Shown here piece after piece: positions 8,853 to 19,533 of a stretch of 64,000 nt of DNA (within the stretch, counting starts at the first letter, position 1; each line of letters starts with the position of its first letter). The stretch is from Flammula alnicola (Eukaryota; Basidiomycota; Agaricomycetes; Agaricales; Strophariaceae): assembly GCA_015499995.1 (NCBI GenBank), contig JADNRV010000167.1, positions 45,916 through 109,915 on the forward strand, in the 5' to 3' direction. The translations under genes were made by a program, and so were the position numbers. Below the pieces are notes generated by a model, which saw only the letters and a program-made list of their open reading frames with translations, was not told the DNA's origin and did not search any database.

Positions 8853-9792
8853 TCATAACTCTAACAGGTACAAGTGAGTCTGCGATAAATGAAATAATGT
8901 GACATCGCTCGAGTGGTACCTACTATCTTTCTTTATTCCTAGCGTCATCCGAAAAGTCTTTTCGAACACCTGGAAGGTCGCATTTCCAAGGATCGCAAAT
9001 ACAGCTCGGTCAAACGAGTGTTTAAATCGTGCGCCTTCTCCAACCAGTAGCTCTTTCCAACCCCCCCCAACAAGTTCGACCCTATTCCTGAAAACCCCAG
9101 TTCTGAAACTTCCAAGGACAAGATTCCTCACTCCATGTCTTTCAAAGAGGTATAAGATCCTCGCCATTCGCTCCTTCATAGCCGCGTCCAAGTCGGTCTC
9201 GTCACTGTTGTTCTCCTGGAGGTACCGCCAAACTAGATCTGCATTGACTGCCGCGCCTGTAATGATCTCGACTTCGACGGGGGTCATCCATTCGCCTTTG
9301 TCGGCGCGGATGAAAAGAACACCAGGAAGATACATCATTGCGTGGCTGTAATATCCCTTCTTCGGATCCTTTTTATGAGATTGATAGAATCGTTGTGCGG
9401 TTTGCATCATCAAGCTAGGATAAATTGTAGAAGAGCGAGCTACAGATTCTTCCTTTAGATGACATTAATAGAGCACCAAATGCAATCGGAATAAACGTAC
9501 CTGGGCTTGAGCGCCAGTGATGAATCCGCCACCAGGATTCTTAGCTGATGCAAAATTGAGCATGCCAACCCTTTTGTCGAAGCCCACTCAGAAAGATTGG
9601 AGTCTGCAGTGTAAAACGAGGCGTGTGCATTGGTGTTCTTTATTGCCTCCTTGAGATCGTACGCGATGCAGTCGAATCCGTATGGCCTTGCTCCAATTTC
9701 CTGAGAGTGGAAGCGGCGATCTCCTTCAGTGATTCTTTACCGACGCGTGGTGCTGACACGTTTGCCTCGCTGCTGCTGGGGGCATTCTGCAT
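8853..9792 (-). pseudogene. PARG-like (TIGR02452/DUF2263) gene with broken frame
   Basis: Microbial-type poly(ADP-ribose) glycohydrolases remove ADP-ribose chains and share a macrodomain fold with a GGG-X(6-8)-QEE signature. Here NPGGGFITGAQAQ (up to 9501) joins EESVARSSTIYPS across a 48-bp intron (9453-9500), restoring that signature, and the C-terminal part (MMYLPGV, GVRNLVLGSFRTGVF, ARFKHSFDR) is well preserved. The N-terminal part is damaged. From the ATG at 9792 the frame runs to a stop at an apparent one-base shift near 9681-9703. The frame carrying YGFDCIAYDLKEAIKNTNAH then shifts again near 9568-9575. The segment usually present between that region and the GGG motif also seems to be missing. 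No intron placement that I tried fixes this. Sequencing error is the alternative. Confidence 0.65.
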
Positions 9793-11836
9793 AACTAAGA
9801 AAGCGGATAAATATTATGAAGCAGTAGGTGTGGTATCTACTGACCTGTAACCGGATATTCTTTTGGGACAAAATGACTATGCAGATGATGGTACGAACGT
9901 ACAGTAGGAAATATTCGGAGCGCGTGTTTCTGGCGCTTGTTTTGAGCCAAAGCTCTAAAAATGTTGGCGTTTATAAGTATTGGCATTTTCCTATGTATAA
10001 TAAAATCCGTACCAAAGAAGTCATCAAGACTGGAACTGCCACATTGGCGGAACTGTGAATACGGTTGCTGACTCGATGCACAGGTTTACAATATTCCCAT
10101 TAAAAACAGCAAGGGTTTGAATAGCCTGAGGTTGAGCAGTACTTCGCTGCCTACAATGTGAATCGATTTAGATTCATATGGTGGTTCGACATTAAATGTC
10201 TGTTCAACGTCACGAAAGAATGAGAGATGAAGTTCTGTGTGGTGGTGGTGAGTTCTCAGTTGAAAGACGGAGAGATGGACTCGAACTTGAACATTATTGC
10301 GAGCGAAGCGAGCATCATTCTCTACACCACCATCCTGACTTGATCTCTGTATGACCTCATTTGGCCATCGGACAGGTGACGTTGACATGCTCTTGTGACG
10401 ATGCAACCAAAATCTCGTGTTGAGGCCATTACACGAATCCCTTGATCATTTTTTGAGAGAGGGTATCCCCAGGAGATTTTCGCGCAGCCTCATATTGACA
10501 TTTGTGGCTGATGTGGCCACGACGTTTCCCCGAAAATCTCAGGGTGTGATCAAGAGGAGACTGTCCTGCAGATATCTTTCAAATGTTGTTCAGGCTTCTC
10601 AAATATCATATCAATACTAAGAAAACATATGCATTTTGTACAATTCACCGTATCTAATACATTCAATATATAGTAGCTACCAAGTATCTACATTATTGTT
10701 GGTCAATCATCAACCACCTGGGACCTTAAATATCGCCTCCTCGATTCTCCATACTTCTGAAAGGAGAGCTCGTCGACCATTTAGCCATGACCCTGAATGC
10801 TGTAAGAAGATCTATTGTCAGCTCAAAGAAGAAGAAAAGAAAGAAAGAAGATACATGCACCGAGAATGTAATCTGGTGAACACTGGCAAGAGCGGCAACC
10901 CCGGTCAAACATGTATGGTACTTCAGAGGTTAGGATCAATAAGCCGGACATACCTTGGATTGACCTTGGACATACCTTGGATTGACCTTGGACATACCTT
11001 ATGTGAAACCACTGATGTCCTTGCAAATATCATTCCCTAAGGAATCGTCGTCAGTAAGTTGTCGAGATAAAAGGACGGCCAGTTACCTGCGCAGCCTCAC
11101 TCCGGGGGCCGGTGCCCATAACTGCGCGTCCATGGCGCATTCAAAGGGCATTTCCGTGTAGTGGCCCACAGTCTGAGCTGTGCACAGAAAGTAAGGCTTG
11201 TTTCAGACTAGTATCGAACATATTACGCACCTTATCACACCACCTGAGTAAACATTGCGGTCAAACGTCGGTGCTCCAGCATGTGCATAGCGGGGAGCAA
11301 CCTCGATCCGTTGTCATCTGCCCTCATCTCGTTCACTTGGTGGTTGGTGGACAAACATGTGATGGTAAGCTGTTGAGGAAGACGGGGGTGGTGGAGGCCA
11401 TAGTGATGATGGCGAGCAAGAGAACTGAGCAGATGGTGGAAGGAGACAAGGACGCTTCGACTTGCCGTTGCGTCGAAATTTCCGCTTTGGAATTTCAACA
11501 CATTTAGGGCTGGTTAGTGCGACTTAGAATGGCTCGTCGTTAGCTGCATTTGCTCTATATTTCTCTGGAAAAGGTCAAGAGTTCAACATCGGCAATACAT
11601 TTTGTAGAAAATGCCATTGTGACATCACGGTAATCTTCTGTTTTTGAGATTACTCAAGCTGTGTCGTACAGATGCTGTAGAAAACCTCCCATTGATATCC
11701 CGGACGATGCCGCCTCAACCTTGACCTCTCAAACCTCTCAGCCATATCCTCACAAATCACAAATTGATTTCCAAGCCAAACGTCATAGATAGATTTCGAC
11801 CACGGCTCTGCCTGAGATTGAACCAGGTTGGTGGTG
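9793..11836. other. Gene-poor region with minor repeats
   Basis: No reading frame here resembles a known protein or shows a convincing exon-intron pattern. Visible items are a small tandem repeat near 10946-11000 and, at 10299-10320, a GCGAGCGAAGCGAGCA motif that recurs as GCGAGCGTAGCGAGCA at 40851, next to a dispersed repeat copy. Confidence 0.4.
10946..11000. repeat. Short tandem repeat, 22-bp unit x 2.5
   Basis: The unit beginning GGACATACCTTGG occurs at 10946 and 10968 with no difference, and half of it again at 10990-11000. It lies in otherwise unique noncoding sequence. Confidence 0.85.
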
Positions 11837-12482
11837 TAAGGGCTGCCCAGGGCGGACAAACAAAGCCAAATCCATTTCCGAAACGGAGGCCTCTGGCTTT
11901 GTTTTTTTTTTTTTTTTTTTCATTCAGTGTTTATTCTCCGGTGTGGCTATGCCATATGTTAGAGATATATACAGCAAATCTTTTTCTATGCGTCCGTTTC
12001 TACCCCAAACCCTAACCTAAATACTCCCCCGAAGCCAAACCCCCGAATCCGAAGAGAAGGGACTTACAAGGTGAGGGGAATTACGTACGTAAGCGAGTCC
12101 ATTGTGTCTTACGGCGCCCCGGATCAAGTAATGTATATGTAATGTTGTAATTAGTACTCCGCTTTCCGTCTCCGCATTCGAGTTTCCCAGTGTTTCCATG
12201 TCGATATATTCTTGGAGCGACCCTGTCTGCCTTGATGCGTCGAATGATGGGTTTTACCAGTTGAGTGATGGGCTTTTACCGCGTTTTCAGTCGTATTATG
12301 CTCGATTTGTCGATTAACAAGGGTTTTCATATCATATCTCTCTCCTTTCCTCCTGTACGCCTTCCATATCTTCTGCAGGAGTGCATTCAATGGTATTCTA
12401 TGGTTTTGTGCAAAAAAGTCGGTGTTTTGTTGCGACTAACTAGGATGGCGCAGCGAGCCTCCCCCCGCAGGAGCGGATCCTT
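11837..12482 (+). repeat. Dispersed repeat, copy A
   Basis: This segment starts with TAAGGGCTG and GGACAAACAAAGCCAAAT (11854-11871) and ends with TAGGATGGCGCAGCGAGCC and GAGCGGATCCTT (12441-12482). The same two end blocks occur in the same order and orientation at 40883-41263 with a shorter, diverged middle. Copy A contains a run of 19 T at 11902-11920 and a short inverted pair CAAAGCCA/TGGCTTTG. No coding capacity is visible. It is probably a non-autonomous mobile element of unknown class. Confidence 0.6.
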
Positions 12483-12989
12483 AATGTAAGCATTCCCTCA
12501 CATCTTAAACCGAGACGGCACTGACGACTCCGAGCAAACTCCGAGTCAGTTATTCTGATTCAGAAACCAGATTGTCTGCCTTGACTTTCGACTCTCATCA
12601 AGCAACTGTACTGAGGAACACGGTACCCTGAGTAAGATGGTAAGCTGTCCATCCTGGAAAAAAGTCTCCCTTCGTGATTTCTTTGAATATATAATCTCTA
12701 GTACCCCACCACTTATCCTTATACTTTTCACGCCCTTCGACAAAACACATAACATCCTGGAGGTCTGCAAACTCTTGTCTTTATCGTTTCTTCGGCCAAG
12801 CGACCCAGGACACTCGAAGAATGAGGATGTGTTTGTAACGGAGTCCATGAGTGCCCCCGACTTCTGTGCAAAATCTGCGCAAAAAGTTCGGCAAGGTTCA
12901 TTTGTCTATAACTGCCTTGTGATCATGCTTTAAGCAAGCTAACAACGTTCTCAACTCGAATGGATTTGTTGGACGTGTGCTCTCTATTT

Positions 12990-13675
12990 GATGCCTTTGA
13001 CCTGGCACAAGGCCAGACCAACAACACCTTGTCTGAGATTGATTGTCAAGTTTCGGCTCGTCCTGCGAGAGCTCGAGCTTGACGAAATTGATCGCCTCTG
13101 CAAGCAGTACAACACTCTTGGTCAATCGTCACTGACACCGGCCCAGGAACTCGAAAACAGCAAAGTCAAGTTCTGTCGCAGATACTTAGATATAAAATCG
13201 CGCCTTCACCATGGAAATGTCTACCTGTAGAGCTGGTTTGGGAGATCTTTCTATATTCCAGCTAGCGCTTCCATATCATTCCCCCAACAGTATATCAGCC
13301 GCCTCTATTGCTTCGCCATGTTTGCTCGTCCTGGAGGCAAATCGCTCTAGAAACAGCGATCTTTGGAGGTCAGTCCATCTGTCCCTTATGGTCTCCATGA
13401 CAAATCCCGATATCGTAGCCTTCTTACCATGGCTGAAACATCATTTTCTCGGACCAAGGGTACTTGCTTGGCCTTGGTTTGCGAAGAATCAATCAAATCC
13501 GCACACCGTCCATGACTAGCCGGTTTCCCTGCTTGCACGAATCTCTTTGAAGCCTCTTCTCGTCTTACACTTGTCTTCGATCTTTCTTACCTTGACCAAG
13601 GGGTTGTTGATCCTCACTTCGTGAAATTTCCCTGGCACATTATCAAAGCCTCGCATTGCATCCATCGCATACCAC
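12990..13675 (+). pseudogene. F-box protein relic, 5' part
   Basis: The N-terminal helix ELDEIDRLCKQYNTLGQ leads, after a frameshift near 13207-13212, into LPVELVWEIFLYSS, which matches the F-box consensus LPxEL..EIF. Further on, a third frame reads NSDLWRSVHLSL, matching the LW..L segment that commonly follows the F-box in basidiomycete F-box proteins. Several frame changes and an in-frame stop after LYSS show the gene is dead. It stops at the left end of the inverted-repeat element at 13676, and similar sequence resumes on the other side. F-box proteins of this group select substrates for SCF ubiquitin ligases. Confidence 0.5.
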
Positions 13676-15296
13676 TAGACTGTCCACGGTCCGGGCCTGG
13701 CCCGGTTGGCCCGGGGCCGGCCCTGACCCGACCCCGAAGGGCCAGGGGCCAGGGCCACTCCATCCGCCATTGGCCCGGCCCTCATAGGGGCCAGGGCCAA
13801 GGCCTGACTGACCCGGCCCTCGGGGTCGACCAGGATCGGCCCGGGGCCGGCCCTCTTTCTTTTTGGGTTCCATTTTCAACTTTCGAGTTTGCAGTTTGTA
13901 GAGGTTGAATGTAGGGTATTATTAACATGTATAACTACTACTTGGTAAATGTAATACAATTCTAACTTTTATATGGAAGGCGGCTTGGCGAGATAGCAGC
14001 AGCAGAGCTGATGGCAGCAATGGCGAGGTAGGCAAAGGGCAGAGCAGGCAGTGCTGGCGTTGCACACCCGCGCCGTCGTTGCACACCTGCGCCGTCGTTG
14101 CACACCCGCGTCGTCGTGGCCTCGTCGTCGCCCGCTGCGTTCGCGTCGTCGGTGGTCATGTCGAGACAGCAGCAGAAGCAGTTGCTACTGCTGCTCGTCG
14201 CCCGTTGAGTCTGCGTCGTCGCTGCACACCCGCGTCGTCGTGGCTTCGTCGTCGTCCACTGCGTCCGCGTCATCGTGGCTTCGTCGTCGTCCATTGCATC
14301 CGCGTCGTCGGTGGTCATGTCGAGACAGCAGCAGTTGCTACTGCTGCTGCTCGTCGCCCCGTTGAGTCCGCGTCATCGTTGCACACCCGGCGTCGTGGCA
14401 TCGACGCACCCGCCGTTGCAACCCACGTCGTCGTGGCTTCGTCGTCGCCCGTTGCACAGCGACGACGACGGGGACACAGCGGGCGACGAGGAGCAGCAGT
14501 AGTCGCTACTGCTGCTCCTCGTCCGACGTCACCTGTTGCATCCGCGACGTCGTTGCACGTCGACGTCGCCCGCTGTGTCCCCGTCGTCGTCGCCTGTTGC
14601 GTCCGCGACGTCGTGGCATCGAGACAGGAGCAGCAGCAGTCGCTACTGCTGCTCCTCGTCTGACGTCCGATGTCGTCTGTTGCATCCGCATCGTCGTTGC
14701 ACACCCGCGTGCATCGTGGTATCGGTGTGGCATCGAGAGAGGAGCAGCAGTTGCTGCTCCTCATCGCCCGTTGCATCCATGTTGGTGTTGCACACCCGCG
14801 GCGTCGTGGCCTCGTCCATTGTAGCCTCGTCGTGGCACCCATGCATCCGCTCGTCGCCCGTTGCATCCGCGGTGTCATTGCACACATGCGGCGTCGTCCC
14901 GTCGTCGCTGCACCCGCTGTTCCACCCGCCGTGTCCATCGCGTTCCACCGCCCTGTCCATCGTGTCGGCGTCGTCGCATCGTCGTCGCATCGTTGATGGT
15001 GTGGAGATGGTGGTGGGTGTGTTTGGGATATCAGATGGGGGAGAGTTCGAAGGCGGACGTTGACTTCGAATTGCCGGTGGCGACGTGCCTGCCTTTTTCG
15101 GCAAATGCCGAGCGCTGCTCACTGCAAACGGCTTGGCCCGGGGCCGGCCCGACCCGACCCTGGCCCGACCCTCCTGGCCCGGGGCCAACATGGGCCAGGG
15201 CCAGGGTCAACACGAGCTGACCCGGCCCCGGAGGGCCAGGGCCAGGGCCACCAAAAACACCCCGGCCCTGGCCCGGCCCGGACCGTGGACAGTCTA
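13676..15296. mobile_element. Terminal-inverted-repeat element with GC-rich arms and hairpin array
   Basis: The left end begins TAGACTGTCCACGGTCCGGG and the right end finishes with its reverse complement (22 matching bases), giving a 1,621-bp element. Both ends continue into about 180 bp of GGCCC/GGGCC-rich subterminal sequence (13690-13860 and 15120-15280). The core (14050-14990) is a tandem array of CGTCGT-rich units, five of which carry a hairpin. No transposase frame is present, so it is non-autonomous. The TAGAC.. end and GGGCC subterminal repeats suggest hAT affinity, but this is inference. CATACCAC abuts the left end and GATACCAC lies 7-14 bp past the right end, an imperfect and displaced candidate duplication. 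Confidence 0.75.
14163..14764. repeat. Tandem units carrying five hairpins
   Basis: Five palindromic blocks lie at about 14163-14199, 14321-14357, 14485-14523, 14620-14661 and 14733-14764, separated by CGTCGT/GCACACCCGCG-rich spacers, with a period of roughly 110-165 bp. The best one, 14485-14523, has perfect 18-bp arms around a 3-base loop. The long CAG/CTG- and CGT-rich frames here translate to low-complexity peptide only and are not genes. Confidence 0.75.
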
Positions 15297-15935
15297 CATG
15301 ATGATACCACTGAAAGGATTCCTACGCATGCTGTCGAATGGTAGTTCCTCGGAAGATGTTATCCTGAAACGTATTTACTGCCACCGAGCCTACAATTTCA
15401 TATCTACCCTATCTATCGGCGTCCCTTCACAGCCCTTTACCTGCTCTTTCGTTGGCCCCAGCCTCAAGACGCTGGTAATAAGGGAGACTGCAGGTTTTTA
15501 TCTCTCTCCACGAATATCGTACAGATCCCATTTGCAAACAATCCGTTGCAAATCGAGGAGCTACAGATCTCCCCCAAGATCGATGACTTGCTCTATATAG
15601 AGGAAGTAGTCGAATCTACACCATCTTTGAAAATTCTAGGAATAACGCACAATGACGGCTTCAGTCCCGAGTTCCTTCGGAGGTTTGGGGAAGGCGAGAT
15701 TGCTGGCCAGTCTTTAGAGAGTTTATATGTCAGGCCTGGCCTCCCGTCTTTGGTGCCAGAGTACTGGAGCTCTTATTGGAGCATCAGCTGGTTCGTGGAT
15801 CTCAACATTTGCCAACTTCAAGGATTAACCATGTGGTTATTGATTGTAAGAGTTCCGAGAACCTTGGCCACTGTTGAGTGGCATATGGAATCTTTGCACT
15901 CTAAATCTATCCTCCTCGAGGCTTCGTCCCCGTAA
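15297..15935 (+). pseudogene. F-box/leucine-rich relic, 3' part
   Basis: After the inverted-repeat element the frame at 15546-15935 reads IEELQISPKIDDLLYIEEVV, STPSLKILGI and SLESLYVRPGLPSLV. This is the spaced leucine pattern typical of the C-terminal part of basidiomycete F-box proteins. Together with the relic at 12990-13675 it looks like one former gene split by the element. The link is inferred from order, orientation and family pattern, not from a continuous frame. Confidence 0.4.
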
Positions 15936-17729
15936 CAAGTGCCGGTCCAATTAAATATGCGTGTCCTAACTAAGTAGTTGACGTCGTGCATCTAGTGAAA
16001 GTTGCCAGTGGGAGTCGTCGCCAGACAAATTGTTGGCATTAAACAATAACATTCGAATGGTTAGGCCTTTAGGCCTTAGGCTTTACTCACTGCGTTTGTG
16101 GCGAAATATAGACGCCCTCTATTTAGGTATCTATGAGGCACCAATCGCGGAAATAGTGGCCGACTATTTTTGGAATAAGGGCACCTCTATTATGCCGTTT
16201 ATTGGTAAGACATTGGGGCCTAAATAGTGCCCTCCATAGGTCAATCATAGGATGTATAGAGGCCCACCATATATCACCAATGAAGGTCTTTATATATTCT
16301 ATGCCGTAGCAATAGTGGGCACCATTGGGCCACTATTTATTACCTTACAATTTAGAAAACCAGACAGATCCTCGATATATGGAATGAGATCACATTGAAC
16401 ATTGATAACTACATATGTTAACGTAAAACATTATGCTTCGCTAATGCTAGGTAACATACACAGGAGGAAACTCCTCTCCCAGCACCTAGTGGTTCGCCTC
16501 CAGCGGGAACGATCTACCTTGCGAGGCTCACCTTGCCTGTACAGACAGCCGTTTCATCCTTCCATTTTCCCTTGGCTGGGCAGCACACGGTCCCTGCTCA
16601 GTGCGTCATACATCTCCGCCATCTCCTCAGTGCTTGGTGCTGTGGATGCTGAGGTTGAGCAGGGTGTGCACCAGGCTGGTTGGCGTGCATGATGACTGAC
16701 ACCCTGTGAGTGGGCGGGGGATATCAAGGCTGCGAGCTCAGGTGGGGTAGTCTGCGAAGATATATGACGGGGACAAGATGATGTCAGTAACGATTTAAGT
16801 GGGCTACAGGTTCCGCATCTATGATACCACCTACGCCTTCTTGAATCTTGATGCAGGTACAATGAGATTCTAGGTCCTAAAGACAGCATCAAGAAAGGTA
16901 GCACTTCATTAATAATTGGAAAAACACATACCATATGGCCTGCTACATATATTGCCCTGGTTGAATCATAGAACAATGATATCTAGGGTGAGAAATAAGA
17001 GTGTCCTCGACAGTGAAAGGAGAACGAACCTCACTGTCATGAACTGTCCTTGCACAATGGTTAGCTATCCGCGCATGTCTAACGTCATTGTGTGCTGGGG
17101 GTGTACTGAGTAGCAGAAGAGATTAGGGAGAGATCACGGAAGGAAGGAAGGAAGGAAGAAGGCGGGCGAAAAAAGTTCACATGCGCAGAATCGGAGTTTG
17201 AATGGACTTCGTTCGTTTCAAAACTTCGTCGGAAAAATAAGTGGTACTGGTGATGCCCTATAGGTATGATTTTTCATCAATAGTAGCTATAGTAGTATAT
17301 TGTAGATGCTTTTTGGGTACCCTCTACTGGTCCGAAATAGTATCCCTCTATTTTTGACCTTCGGAGGCCGCTATCTCTATGATTCATTCCAAATAGTGGC
17401 CATTTTACCTCAGAAATAGTGAAGTCACTATCGTTCACTGAAAGCATCCCTCTATTTGTTACAATCAGTACAATCTAGCTATCTATAAGTACGATACATG
17501 ACTTATCGTACCTATAGACAGCCCCTTATATTTTGGGCAAAACGCAGTGACTATGTAGCTCAGATTTCGGCCATGAATCATGAGCTCGTCGTGGAGCAAG
17601 GAAAATGTTGCATAACTTCGTATTGTTCTGACACTGACAGTGTTCGAGGCCCATTGTGCAGCCGAGTCACGTTTTTCTGTCTTCATTTCACGTTCATTCG
17701 TCGCGTACCTATATAGACCTATATCAGGT
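15936..17729. other. AT-rich region with palindromic AATAGTGGCC motifs
   Basis: No gene is recognised. The motif AAATAGTGGCC, or its complement, recurs at 16151, 16222, 16311, 16329 and 17391, with shortened forms near 17332 and 17414. At 16151-16169 it forms the palindrome AAATAGTggccgACTATTT. A hairpin with 13 of 14 paired bases lies at 17483-17517. A GGAA microsatellite lies near 17140-17158. The inward-facing motifs near 16329 and 17391 could mark a degenerate inverted-repeat element of about 1.1 kb. Confidence 0.4.
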
Positions 17730-17834
17730 ATGTTCTTCCATCTTTGGAAGACCCCTTTCACACTCCTCGCTCCCCGCATACCATCTGTTTTAGCAAGGTC
17801 TCTAGTTTACTCTCCTCCAATCTCACGTAAAAGC

Positions 17835-19282
17835 ATGGCAAGTCAAGCTTACACCGATGCCTGGCTCGCTGGACCCAGTGCTACCCAATTCTACACCCGA
17901 ACATACATCCCCGCTCCTGAAGTTCCAACGACAGCAGCTGTCGTCGCCGTGCATGGGTTCGCAGAACACATTGGCCGCTATACCCACTTCCACCCTCTCA
18001 TCGCTGAGCGTGGTATTGCGGTCTTCGCGTACGACCAACGCGGGTTTGGGTTGACCGCACAGGACACGACAGGCAAGAAGACCAAGGGCAGCGCGTATGG
18101 CAAGACCTCGTGGAAGGAGCAGATGGCGGACATCGAATGGGCTGTTGGGCATGCTCAGAAAGCGTTCGAGGGCGTGCCGCTGTTCTTGATGGGCCATTCC
18201 ATGGTATTTGCTTCTGCTTTCTGACTCACGGACCTATGGGAAGACTGATGTATGTACTTGCGTTCTGGCTTTCTTCATCCTTATAGGGTGGGGCAGAAGC
18301 TCTGGGATTCGCGACACAGGGCGACAAGCACAAGTCCACGCTAGCCCTACTCACTGGAATCATTGCCACCAGCCCTCTCATTGAGCAAACCATACCAGCG
18401 CCCAAAGTCATGAAATGGGTCGGTGGTAAACTTAGCACAGTCATGCCAAACATGCTGATTCCCGCGGAAGTCAAGTCAGAGGTCTGTCCTTCCAACTTTC
18501 CACGACTCTTAATGTCTCATAATAACTCTTGAACTATCCTCCTCCTTGACGTCTGGCTCTATGGTGTGCAGCAATTATCACATGATCCCGAGGTGAACAG
18601 CGCTTACCTCAAGGATCCACTCGTGAAACAGTCCGGGTCTCTGAAGGGTCTCCACGACATGCTATCCAACGTATGTTCCCTTTTTCTGGAGAGCTCGTTC
18701 CATTAAACACGTAGCAATGCAGGGTGAACTTCTCTTGAAGGATGGTGCCAATCATTGGCCAAATGATCTTCCTGTAAGTAAAAACTATAATCATTTTCTG
18801 GTTTTTCTGTTTGAACTCATTCATCTACCATAGGTGTTGCTAGTGCATGGCACAGAAGACAAGGTTCGCTCTTCTTATACCAGTTATAACTCTGATTTAT
18901 GTGGGCTACTTCAGGTCACTTCCCCCAAAGCATCCCAAGCCTTTCACGACAAAATATCTGCCTCAAAGAAGAAAATTGTGCTCTTCCAAGTCAGTCAATT
19001 TTTACTGTGTCATTTTGCCTTGTACTTATGCCTGATCTAAAGGGCGCCTACCATGAATTACAAAACGAACCAGATGGCGTCAAGGAAAAGCTGGCTAATG
19101 AAATCGTTGCGTTCATCAAGGAATATTCCTCTTCTACGTCGTCTTCTGTGGCAGCTGCAGCTACGCCCGTGGTAGCTGAGGAGACACAGAAAGAAGCCCC
19201 AACCGCAGAAGCACCAGAACATACTGCCATTGAAGCAGGCCCCGAACCAGCTGGGGTGAACGCCACAAAATCTAAGATGTGA
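17835..19282 (+). CDS. Alpha/beta hydrolase, monoacylglycerol lipase-like (serine aminopeptidase S33 family)
   Basis: Members hydrolyse monoacylglycerols to fatty acid and glycerol; the yeast relative Yju3 sits on lipid droplets and the outer mitochondrial membrane. Seven exons (17835-18203, 18287-18481, 18572-18670, 18723-18773, 18834-18863, 18915-18989, 19043-19282) give 352 residues. Seen: oxyanion-loop motif VAVHGFAEH, YDQRGFG, nucleophile motif GHSMG (Ser122, split by the first intron after Met123), acid segment VLLVHGTEDK, and catalytic His in GAYHELQNEP. The triad is complete. The C-terminus is an Ala/Glu/Pro-rich tail. An upstream in-frame ATG at 17730 would add 35 residues rich in Arg/Ser/Leu, possibly an organelle leader. 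The gene is convergent with the clathrin light chain gene, 251 bp away. Confidence 0.88.
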
Positions 19283-19533
19283 TGACCATGTCCCAGACTT
19301 TCAAAGTTTGAACCATGTTTTTCGTGTACTTTCTACTAAACTTCTCTGGGTCGAATACCCAGTGATTATTATACCATACGTCTTTAGTTACTCAAGGGGT
19401 GGATTTTCGGTTAATAGGATTGAATGTAAAGGTTTAAAGGCAAAGCTGGATAACATTTTTTCCGCGAAGATATGGTGACTACCAGCATCAATAAAGAGGG
19501 TAATGGATAGAAGAAAGACAGACAATTCAACGT

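Noticed and set aside
11902..11920. Run of 19 T as the poly(A) tail of a minus-strand LINE/SINE or processed pseudogene
   Set aside because: No coding remnant, internal pol III box or target duplication around the run could be seen.
12005..12020. Interstitial telomere repeat (AAACCCTAACCTAA)
   Set aside because: Only about two imperfect telomere-like units are present; this is too short to mean a telomere or fusion scar.
14050..14990. CRISPR-like array because of regularly spaced palindromic repeats
   Set aside because: Spacers are themselves repetitive, units vary in length, there are no cas genes and the genome is eukaryotic.
13643..15344. Long open frames on both strands in the GC-rich element (proline/glycine or CGT-encoded Ser/Arg/Val runs)
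   Set aside because: They come from simple GGCCC, CGTCGT and CAGCAG repeats that stay open in several frames at once. No domain, splice pattern or start context supports a gene.
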